Assembly (NCBI GenBank): GCA_003864495.1
Contig: ML133420.1
Coordinates: 2,815,852-2,879,851, forward strand
Direction: 5' to 3'
Source of the DNA: Nemopilema nomurai
Taxonomy: Eukaryota; Cnidaria; Scyphozoa; Rhizostomeae; Rhizostomatidae
DNA length: 64,000 nt
Positions 12,109-22,524 of this stretch are shown here, one piece after another. Under the pieces are notes generated by a model. It saw nothing but the letters and a program-made list of their open reading frames with translations, made no database searches and had not been told where the DNA came from. The position numbers and the translations under genes are program-made. Within the stretch, counting starts at the first letter, position 1; each line of letters opens with the position of its first letter.

Positions 12109-12596
12109 CACCCATGTCGACTACTTCGACAAAATGTGTTCCAAAAGTGTCCAGGAATCGTCCGTAATCTTCTGGATCGCTCCCTAGACGATTCACAAAT
12201 TCAAGAAAGTCAGATATGAATTTTGAGTACTTTCTTCATAAGCAACGCATGCCGCTTCCGTCTTTATTATGGAGTTCGTGTATTAATTCAATGTCTCTGA
12301 TGTTCTTGTGTATTCTGCACTGCTCGTGAAAGGGCGATACAAGATGCCGGTGAATCTTGTATCGCCCTGACCCAGATACCAATGCTTTGGCCAACAAGCT
12401 GTGTTGGTAGTCTGATTCAGTCATAACCACTTCAGAGCTTAAATCTGCTTTGTAAGTCTTTTTCATGACAATTCAGTGTTGTCTGGGATTTTTTACTGTT
12501 GGTCATCTGTGTGCTTGTCTTGTTTGTAGGTAGCCTGGAAGATTTTTGTTTGAAACCTGGATCGAACCTTTCAGGGTCTGCAGGATTCCCTTCCAA
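12109..12596 (-). pseudogene. Orphan MACPF exon 3 fragment
   Basis: This matches the large MACPF exon (compare 5630-6173 and 44735-45284) from the mature-protein start region down to the FGTHF signature region. It is broken by several small indels and by a local rearrangement at 12331-12368. It lacks the flanking splice sites: the donor position reads differently, and upstream sequence ends at CCTTCCAAT followed by unrelated DNA. No other MACPF exon lies nearby. It carries the SGSG-type insertion seen in gene 3 and absent from genes 1 and 2, so it derives from a gene-3-like ancestor or an older member. It is a dead remnant of a fourth family member. Confidence 0.88.
12331..12368. repeat. Perfect 15-bp hairpin inside the MACPF pseudo-exon
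   Basis: AGGGCGATACAAGAT (12331-12345) and its exact reverse complement (12354-12368) flank an 8-base loop. The intact genes have an unrelated sequence in place of the left arm and a near match to the right arm. The left arm is therefore an inverted copy of the right, the footprint of a replication template switch. Confidence 0.85.
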
Positions 12597-12778
12597 TCCA
12601 ATCAATTAGGGAAGATCCATGGTTTCCTTTGCTGCATGGTTTCCTTTCAGCCGCGAAGAACATGAAGGAGAAGAAAAAACGCAGAAATGGAGAAAAGTTA
12701 AATCAACAGCAACTATATTTGGCTTTATCCTTGCTTATATGGCCCAGAGACAAATTTGATGTTCCTTTCAGCCTTAAA

Positions 12779-13290
12779 GGCATTCACGCTCCTTTTTTCC
12801 TCATTACTGTATAGCAAAGGAACAAAGAAAGTAATAGAAAAGGCATTTAACAGTGACGGGCCTTGACGTAGCGTTCAATATCATTCATCTGATTAAAGTA
12901 GCTTGTGCTTTGAAAGGTATCTGAAAGGTTGGAAAAATTATATTATGTCAGCAACATCAGGAAAGATTAATCCAAGAACTTATCATGTTCAATACGAAAC
13001 AGCATAATAAACTGTTATTCTATGGAACTTCAATTTCATCCATCCATATTTACTGATACGCCGGGATAAATATTCGCAACAAACTGGAAAGCTGATAAAA
13101 CACCACATGAAAATAAGTTGGAAGGTTTTTACGGATGCCCTTGCCGGCCTTACGAATGCAGTTTGGGGACAAACGTTTGATTAACAAATTGAGGCAGCAT
13201 TCAAATTACAGAAGAGAGCTGTTAGGGATATATAACATGAAGAATTCCTTGCTTATATCCTTTTCTATTTTTTAAAACTTAAAATTACTT
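12779..13290. repeat. ~500-bp direct repeat, copy A (carries the empty hAT target site)
   Basis: Runs from CATTCACGCTCC through GATATATAACATGAAGAATTCC and is repeated at 13520-15690. At 13017-13024 it has a single ATTCTATG, exactly where copy B carries a transposon. A partial, more diverged copy lies at 31735-31885, also uninterrupted. Confidence 0.9.
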
Positions 13291-13765
13291 TCAATCTCAG
13301 ATGTTTTTAAACTGAAAAAATTATCCTTTGTTTATGAATAAATCAGTAAGCGAACTCCAATTTATTTCCAAAGCCTCTTCTTTCCTAATACACCTAATCA
13401 TTGTCGCGCCACAAGACAATCAAAACGTGCCAATCTCTTCCTAAGTATGATGAATTCTTTACAGTACGTCTTGAAATCAACTAAATAAATCAATCTTTAA
13501 AATGATTCCTGGTCCAAAAGACATTCGCACCCCTTTTTTTCCTCATTACTGTATAGCAAAGGAACAAAGAAAGTAATAGAAAAGGCATTTAACAGTGACG
13601 GGCCTTGACGTAGCGTTCAATATCATTCATCTGATTAAAGTAGCTTGTGCTTTGAAAGGTATCCAAAAGGTTGGAAAATTATATTATGGCAGCAACATCA
13701 GGAGAGATTAATCCAAGAACTTATCATGTTTAATACGAAACAGCATAATAAACTGTTATTCTATG

Positions 13766-15416
13766 CAGTGGCGAAGCTAGCCTAGATCTGATGGTCCTGC
13801 TCAAAATCCGATCAGCCTGGCAAATTTTATTTAGGGACATCGACATTCGAGAAATTTTCTATAAGGCTTCAGTATGGAGCTGCGTCGAAGGGGTGTCGTC
13901 AATTTCGCCAAAACCTAAAATAACTAAACAAGACCCCTAATACTTGTCAGGTACATCGATTTGAGGATGCACACCAAGTTTTATTTAAATCCGATCAGCT
14001 TGGCAAACGTTATTTAGGGACATCGACATTAGAGAAATTTTCTATAAGGCTTCAGTATGGAGCTGCGTCGAAGGGGTGTCGTCAATTTCGCCAAAACCTA
14101 AAATAACTAAACAAGACCCCTAAAACATGTCAGGTACATTGATTTGAGGATGCACACCAAGTTTTATTTAAATCTGATCAGCTTGGCAAACGTTATTTAG
14201 GGACATCGACATTCGAGAAATTTTCTATAAGGCTTCAGTATGGAGCTGCGTCGAAGGGGTGTCGTCAATTTCGCCAAAACCTAAAATAACTAAACAAGAC
14301 CCCTAATACATGTCAGGTACATCGATTTAAGGATGTTTATCAAGTTTCATAAAAATCTGAACAGTTTTGCAACGGTTATTTGGGGATACCTTTTGGTAAT
14401 GTTTTCGTTTGGGGGTTTCCTCGGAGCTGTTTTCAAGAATCCTCTGAAGTTAAAGTTTTGTAGTTTTAAGCTTTCAATTGGTAAGCAATCGAAGAAAAGG
14501 GAAGAAAAGATTATGCCCTTAAGTCGTATATTTGTCCAAATCGGGATATGCCGCCTCGAATGTCTAATTTCTAGGCCGTCAACAATTTTCAACCTTTTCG
14601 CTCATCTTGGAAAGTGAAGCGCGTGTTATTACAAACAAATTATACCAATCAACAGATAATCCAGCCAGATTTCCCACCATCAAATATATTTTTATCATCT
14701 TCTAAAGTTTTTTATAAGAAGCAATGAAATCCGAATGTATACACGAATGTCTAATTGAATGTCGCTCGCTAAATAACGGACGGAACTGGACCTGGTTGCT
14801 GCACGATGACTTCTTTCTTGCTCAGCCACATTCCTTGCAGCAAACGGCTTCTTGAGTAACTGAGAAACAAGATCTCTATCGCCAAGATATTCTTTTGCAC
14901 GAACTTGATCCATGATTATTTATATTCTAACAAAATGGCAGTCTAGTCTGACTCGAATTAAAAGTGAGATTTCACGATACGCTACAGGGATCTTCAGCAA
15001 ATGCAGGTCCTGCTCTCAGAAATAGCAGGACCAAAGGTTTTTAAAACAATGCTGTAAGGTCTACGTCGGCAACCCTTAACCAATCAAATCACTACAGCTT
15101 GCTCCATGTTATGATTATTATTCTGGCGAGTTCCGGCTCTCCAGATTGAGCAGGACTGCTCTTTGCTCTAGACTATTGTGAAGCAGGACCAAACATAGGG
15201 TATCATACTTATGAGCAGGACCAAATTACAGGGCTGCCATAGTATAGAGCAGGACCAACTATGTAAGTATGGTACACCTGTATGAAATATCGCGCTCTAA
15301 ATGGGGACGTTCGGGGCTTGATTTACTATGAGGAAAACATATTTTAAGTGAAAAAAAATTATTTTTGAAAATTTTTGGCACTTTTAGGACTAGCAGGACT
15401 TTTAGCTTCGCCACTG
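13766..15416. mobile_element. Non-autonomous hAT element with 8-bp target duplication
   Basis: Ends are CAGTGGCGAAGCTA at the left and its complement TAGCTTCGCCACTG at the right. They are flanked by perfect 8-bp duplications ATTCTATG (13758-13765 and 15417-15424). Short terminal repeats with an 8-bp duplication are diagnostic of hAT elements. Repeated subterminal AGCAGGACC words (for example at 15024, 15182, 15212 and 15247, with the complement at 13792) fit hAT transposase binding sites. No transposase is encoded; a 72-codon minus-strand reading frame at 14695-14913 may be a captured or decayed fragment. Two uninterrupted relatives of the target are present in the window. Confidence 0.93.
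13810..14360. repeat. 183-bp tandem repeat, three copies, inside the hAT element
   Basis: Units start at GATCAGC at 13810, 13993 and 14176, giving a period of 183. Each contains GGGACATCGACATT, AGTATGGAGCTGCGTCGAAGGGG and AAACAAGACCCC. A fourth, decayed start is visible near 14357. The units differ by only a few bases, so the amplification is recent. Confidence 0.9.
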
Positions 15417-15690
15417 ATTCTATGGAACTTCAATTTCACCCATCCATATTTACTGATACACCAGGAAAAGTATTCGCAACAAACTGGAAAGCTGATAAAA
15501 CACCACATGAAAATAAGTTGGAAGGTTTTTAAGGATGCCCTTGCCGACCTTACGAATGCAGTTTGGGGACAAACGTTTGATTAAAAAATTGAGGCAGCAT
15601 TCAAATTACAGAAGAGAGCTGTTAGGGATATATAACATCAAAAATTCCTTGCTCATACCCTTTCTATTTTCTAAAACTAAATATTATTTT

Positions 15691-17660
15691 GAGTTTCCAG
15701 CAAGCTAGGCCCAGACCGTTTGAGAACGAACGGACGGGCCTGCACATACCAAGAAATGAGAGTTATAAACCAAAGAGTTATAAACCAGTCACATTTTGTG
15801 ACACTTTTAATTGCTTTTTTAAATATAGCAGCGAACGCTCTTTTTGATAAGTGGTGTCAGAAAGGTGGGATGGGTTGCCATGCCATCTATAATACTGAGG
15901 TACAGGCAGAAGCGGACTGGCCCACCGGGACATCGGGAAATTTCCCGGTGCGCCCTTTGCCTCAAAAAAGTTTAGTTTCACCTTCAAGTTGAGCAATATC
16001 AAAATTAATTGCAAAGTTTTCCAATTCCTAAAATTCATTAAGACTAAAGTTTGATAAGAAAATTCTTAAAATTCAAATACTTGAAAAGAACAAATTTTTT
16101 TTAAAGATGGCATTGAAAAAGCAAACATTTTACAACTTACTAAAAGCTTTTCATTTTTTTTATGCAGAATGTTATATTAAAAACAGTTACTATGTAGCAG
16201 TCAGAAGGCCTACTCCCGCTACAAACCTGGTTAGCTTGTAATTTATTCAAGCAAATGCGCAATACTTTGATTAATTCGATATCTTTTGAGGGTGTAGTAG
16301 GGGTCTTTACTAGCTAACAAGTAAACTGTTTTGCCAACTGATTAATGGCTAATAATTTTGTTTGAAACCCAAGATTTATGATAAATCATTTTGTTCTTTG
16401 ACTTACGACTAATGCAAATTAATTCTAGTGGCTGATATCAAATAACCGAGAGGGCTTGTACTTTAGAAAAGTTATACTGAGCACTACCCTGTGCTCTTTT
16501 GAGTCAGACTGTTTGTAACTGGATACAATTATCGATATGTGGTGTGGTAATTCATACTTACGTAAATACTCCACGTAAGAGATGCACAGATAAGATATAT
16601 TGTGAATGCCTCTCCGAGAAACGCGTTCTGATTTCTTGTGAACCTACGTACCATTTACAATGGCGACGAGGATGGGTATGCAAACGTTCACATATTACGT
16701 AAACAAAGATGGGGGAGGAGGGTTTATACAAACGTTTACTGTCATTATGGCCAATTGTAAAAATTTGTTAAATGATAATTAAGCAGGAAGGGGATCTTTG
16801 AAAATTTGCATCATTTTGTTTGCATAATGTATGCATATTCTCTGTGTTGTCTAGTTTGAATAACAGTCCTGTCCCTTGGCCAACGACTATCTGTTTATAG
16901 TGAAAACTACTCTAGATATGATAGAGGACAATACTTTCTAAGCGTCCTGTGACAAGCTATTCTATTTTTCAAACCAACTTATAACTCTTAGGCATCTTTA
17001 TTTTTGCATATGAAACGTCAAAACCAGGAGTTTTGTACTAAATAGAAATTATGACTAACTGAAGCCAAAAATCTTGACCACTTTTTAAAAATATCATACT
17101 GAAATGGCTGAGAATCGATGCCCTCGTGTTAGACATTTCTGTAATACTTGGTTTCAAATTAACAGCTAGCTTTTAAAGTATTACAATCTCTCTTCAAACT
17201 TTCAGAATTTTCGTCACGGAATAGAGACCGCCTTTTCTAAAGAAAATTCTTTATCCTATTTACCATGTATACGCACAGTTACACAGAGAAGGAGCGCATC
17301 AATCTGCAAAATCTTCATTTTGTTCGGTGATTGCAGCAGGATACATTTTTCCAAAGTATCTTTCGGACAAGTCTACAGTATTAAGAACATTGAAATACAT
17401 GATCATAATTCTGCATGCTGATATACTTGCAGGAGCAACACAGTCATTAGGCTAGCAAGAGCTTAAGCCCCTCTATATTTTTAAAAGAAATTCTGCAAAA
17501 CTTTCAAAAATTTATAAACTACCATTTGATGAGAATTAAGTCATATATTTCGTTGACCTTCTATAAATTTCAAGTTTAATCGAAAAGAATCTTGTCTCCT
17601 TGGCTGCAGAAGTTGCTTTCTTTGTAAAATATTGGAAGATAGTGTCTCGCTAACTGAAAC
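15691..17660. other. Spacer, no gene seen
   Basis: AT-rich DNA with no convincing coding exon. Around 15912-15952 is a self-complementary stretch built on CCACCGGGA and TTTCCCGGTG, of the kind found at ends of short interspersed elements. No mate could be delimited. Confidence 0.4.
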
Positions 17661-19761
17661 ATGGGCGGATCCAAAAAATATTCTGACCGGTGCTCAACTT
17701 TGAATGTGCCACACCCGATAAAATTACCACACTCTAATTAAATTCGGTTTTGATGATCTATATACAAGAGTAGCTGTGATAGTTTTGAAATTTATATCTT
17801 CTATGTTTGGTATGCCGAATAAAGAAAGCTTGATATTTCAAACATAACAGAGCATAATTCGTAATTTTACAACTAAATTAACAAAACGTGATCTAGTGTT
17901 ATACTACGGTTATACTGTTATACTATGCTCCAAATCCGATCAAAAATTCTGTACAAGAGAATCTAACGAGCCAGCAAAGATAAAATTCTCAGCAATGCTT
18001 GTTAATTTTGTCTGTTATGCACCTCATTGTGATACAGAAGCAATCATATGTCCCAAAGACAGCTTTCCCCACTCCACAACAGACAGCTTTTCAAAGGCAG
18101 CTTTCCAATTCTTTCAATTTTTTTATGCTTGGCAGCCCTTTATAAGTATTTCAGAAAATAGCGTGATCAAAAAAATTACCTGTGGTGTGAAGTGAAGCCC
18201 CTGAAGTGTAGTGCACGTCATTAAAGACAATAGGTTCGAAGGAGGATTAAAGAATGAAATAGAAGAAAGTTGGACGAAAGTTGAACACGTCTAATTTCTA
18301 AAAAGAAAGTTTCACTTTGTCGAAAGAGCTATTTTGACATCCAATTTATCGTTTACACTGTCCAACCTTTGGCAATTCAAATAATCATTTAAAATCTTGC
18401 GTTCAATTAATTTGGCATAGGGTATTTCAGCCTGAAGAATAATAAATGAACATTTAGACTCAAAACCTTATTTGATAAGAATTTTGGGAATAGATGAAAC
18501 TTGAGCATTTTTATTGAAAGAAACTTTTCTAGCAAATTCAATTCGTGAGTCACGTTAGCGTTGTTCCTACCTTGCTCTATCACTTAATAGGTGAATATCC
18601 TAAATTAGAAGAATCACTGAAAGGGTGGCTGTCAATAAAGATTAGCGTGGAAATGCCATCACTTTCAGAAAGCAATTATCACGTCATGACGTTTTGTCGT
18701 GAAATCATCAAGAACAAAGTTGCAAAATGCATGGCCTAGTCACTCAAGTCCGTTGATTAACCCTTCGCGCTATGTAGCGCCTCTTATAGAATTTCAACAT
18801 GTAACTTTTTATTGTTAAGAAAAAGCTTTCTTATGAAAAAAGGCGGATACACCGATTTCTGAATGTATAAAAGATGTTGCTTTTTTGAAAGTTGCCAGGA
18901 CCAAATTCCCAGGACGACCTCAACCCCTAAATAACATTGTTCCGTAAATAAAGACAGATAAAAGTTGATCTGAAATTATAGGCCATGAGGAAACAAAACT
19001 ATAAGCCATGGCCTCTCTTGCTCTCCCCACCATCGGTAAGCTGCAAGTCAGCAAATGAATCAATGAAATCTTTGCACCTCGAAAGTATGCTCGCCTCCCC
19101 TTCTCTAACACATCGATTGCCACCAATTTGATTCTATTTACAGCGTCGAACTGTTAATTTTTAAAGCATCTTGTAAGCACGACAGAAGATTCTTGCACTC
19201 CATCCATCTCGTCCCACGAATGAGGTACGCCCGTGACGGAAGACAAGCGAATGAATCCTAATCGTTTATTGACTATTTCGACCTGACCGGTGCTCTGATG
19301 ACGTCGAGCACCGGTGAAAATGCAAGTGATTGGCTAATATTCGATCTGAGCACCGGTGAGAAAATAGATGATTGGCTAGCTCCATTCTTGAGGACTCTAT
19401 TCTACTGACCCACCGGTGCTCGGAATACAATCGGATAACAGAATTTCATTGGAGGGTGAAATTCGCAATTCGTATTGTTACTGGTCAGCATTAAAATTCT
19501 GTCAGAATCTTGTTCCGGTAAATACTCTACTTTGATATGAAACTATAGCGCAGCAAAACAAAGCAGTTCAGATAGAAATTCGGTATTTTCATGTAAAAGA
19601 GGGAGGAAATATCGAATTTCTCATTGGTAGAAGGTGTTTGTTTTATTTTGTGACATCTATTTAGCTTGATTTTAAGCACAAATTAACTTTGGTCAGAAAC
19701 ACAACTCTGAAAATCTGACCGGTGCTCAAGCACCCTTTGCACCCCCCTGGATCCGCCACTG
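17661..19761. mobile_element. Second hAT-like element, ~2.1 kb, decayed
   Basis: The left end ATGGGCGGATCCA and the right end TGGATCCGCCACTG are near-inverted. They are flanked by ACTGAAAC (17653-17660) and ACTGAAAG (19762-19769), an 8-bp duplication with one mismatch. Subterminal GACCGGTGCTC words recur in both orientations near 17685, 19283, 19310, 19350, 19407 and 19718. No transposase is recognisable inside, so it was a non-autonomous or internally replaced element. The left end has a small change from the CAGTGGCGGATCC consensus of the right end. Confidence 0.75.
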
Positions 19762-20893
19762 ACTGAAAGATGGGCTTTGTGCTTTAGTCCAGCTTTTAAA
19801 ATCTACCTATCACCTGAAAGCAATACATCATTTGATCTCTAAAAATATACCGAAATACCGACTCACATAGGAGAACAAAATCCCGTTTCAGAAACATTTC
19901 AAAATTGGCTATTACTTAATAATCAATGAAAATCTAGCACTGAAGCTGATAACAAAATTTACAATCTATATATACAAGCCTATTGTTCCTTTTTATTTTC
20001 TTCTTTCTCTGTTCTTTACCTTTCAATTTTACAAATTCATGCGTGCTGTTGCCGTTCGATTGGTTTTGTAAATGTTGCAAATTCAAATTACTCCCTTATT
20101 AACATGCGCATGAGGCTTTCATCTGGATTGCCCCTAAAGTATATGTTAAGTCTCATTTGAAAAAAATGCTTAAATATTTTCCGTATCTATAGATCAATTT
20201 CACCTCTAAGCAAATGAAATTCCTGTTGAATGGCACAAGACGTACTCTGCACCAGAAACCTAAGTTGATATAAGTATCAAGGTACTGGGCTCGAAAACAT
20301 TTCTGGTTCTCCCAGCGTCGTTGGCATTTATTTAGTATTTTGATTAGTTTGAGTATATTGTAATTAAAATGTTGTTGAATCACATAAATTTGAATTTGAA
20401 TTGAAAATTTTAACAGCTGTGTAGACGTTTTGAATACAGTCAAACTGCCTGAGAGTTTCTTCATGCCAATGCTGATTGTTAATAGAACTTTGATTTTCAA
20501 CACGGAGCAAGCACCCGACATTCTAAAAAGCGTGGCTTGAATTTTTGCCGGGGCCCAGTTTCGTTCCCTTTTCTGTTGTCCATTGCGAAGGGTTTTAAGG
20601 ATTAATTATGACATAGTTTGCAAAAACTGATTTTCAGCTAAGGCAAAGTTTCCCTCGCCCGTTTTACAAGCCCCAAAGTTAAGCAACTCTAACACCTATT
20701 GACGCCATGTTGGTTGCTTTTTCCGGTGGGTCAAATGGTAGCCAGTCCACCACTGGGTACAGGGGTGGTAGACAATAGGTTTGTTTTTAAATGCGTTCTT
20801 AAAATGAATTTGCAAATTTTTGTTAGAGATTCTTGCAGATGATAGCCAGTGTTGGTAGCTAGTGAATTACAAATAGGCTTTTTCTTTTATCAG

Positions 20894-21503
20894 GACCATT
20901 GCTGATGGCAACTGTGTTTACAACTAATTTTCCTTATCCTTTAGTGTCTATGAAAACCATGCAAAGATGCTTAGAGCTCTCCCTTCAATTGACTTATTTC
21001 TGCATGCAAATTTTGATGCATCCTACCCACTTTCTGCAGATCTTCTGTCAAATGCAAATAAATCCCCAGCCTTCTTAGAAGCTTTCACGCTGCAAATACT
21101 TTTGAAGCCACTGATCTTCTTGAAAATGATAAGAGTTCTTATGCTGACTGTATTAAATTTGAAGCCCTTAAGAATTGTCAGAATAACAGATGATGTGCTT
21201 TGTCAAATGTTTTGGGTTTAGAAATACCTTCTTTTTATATCCTGTTACTGCTGGGCATGGCAAATATGAGCATCTTAAACCCCAATATCACATCAGAGCA
21301 CACCCAACTCTTCAACAGTTCCCATTCGAGTTTTCTGGACAAGGTGAATGATGATTCAGATATATTTACAAGATCTTATGTACCTAACCGTGTTATTCCT
21401 CTATTCATTTTTAATGTACAGCAGGCCTGGCCGTTTGTGCAGGTGAGCTGTCAATCGCTCGCCTCATTTGCCAAGGTCACCCATAACACTATGAATCTAA
21501 TAA
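20894..21503 (+). pseudogene. Decayed OTU-like relic, copy 2
   Basis: Base-for-base copy of the relic at 831-1440, with the same stop right after DGNCVYN and the same frame jumps. The lesions predate the duplication of the segment. Confidence 0.5.
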
Positions 21504-22524
21504 AATAACCTAATCAAATTTTAATAGATCCAAACATAGTTTTGGTATTGTCCAAAATATTACATGCACCATACAAATTATGTCAAAAATATCAATAATT
21601 TCAGTCTGTGTAAATAAGTCACTGTCATTGGACTAGCGGCCTGTTTCAGACTGAGCTGAATCTTCAAAGCTCTTATCTTCCAATTGCCTGACTCTCAAGG
21701 CACGCCTTTTTACTGGATGACTCTTCTTCAATTCCTACTGTTGATAATTTTGTTTTCCGTCTCTTCCCTATATAAATGTCGACATAACGTGCTAAGATTT
21801 GTTTTTCTTTTCCGTCCACACTTTGTCATTCCCTCAACTATCATTGGATTCACCGTAGTTTCGTGACTCATGCACGATCTTTAAGTAAAAGCAGTGGGCA
21901 ATAAATAATAAGCATCTAAAAATATATTCATGCCTCGGAAAAAGTGGTATTAGACTAATAGACCAGTACCTTAAAGCACCACCCCTGAGTAAAATGATCA
22001 AGACACACTAAATACCCTTTCAACGGCAGAATTTGATCCTGCAATTTTTATTAACAATTCTATAACAAGGCACAAGTTGGGAAACTGAAGCCTCTTAAAA
22101 CTCATAACTTGCCGTCAAAGAACTTTGGCTCTGTAAAAAATCCTATCAGTTGCGTCAGGCAAGAAGCTTGAATCTCTTCTATTCACTAAGTGGAAGGCGT
22201 TGAGGTGTTTTGGTCAAATGCTTAAACTAGATACACCATTTCTAATATCAAAGGACCTATCATGAGGCATCTTTGAGCTCAGAACCAATTTTACTGACAA
22301 ACAAGATCATTGATCAGAAATCCTTACGGATTCCATTTTTGACGGGGACAGTATTCTATTTAGGTTAGGAAAATTATTATTGAATCGTGTTAAAAAGTCT
22401 GCTTATGAGAGACTGACTTGAAGATTGCTCAAAGAAAAAAGACATATTTTCTTTCTGTATGAATGTTACTTCATTTCAAATTTTCATCACTTTGTGATTT
22501 ACAATTGTCATCAAAACACATTCT

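Larger units (their letters stand above)
13520..15690. repeat. ~500-bp direct repeat, copy B, split by a transposon
   Basis: The left part is 13520-13765 and the right part 15417-15690. Joined across the insertion they align with copy A (12779-13290) with scattered substitutions. The local duplication preceded the transposon insertion. Confidence 0.88.

Noticed and set aside
14695..14913. 72-codon minus-strand frame inside the hAT element as a transposase
   Set aside because: Too short and without hAT hallmarks; at most a fragment of unknown origin.
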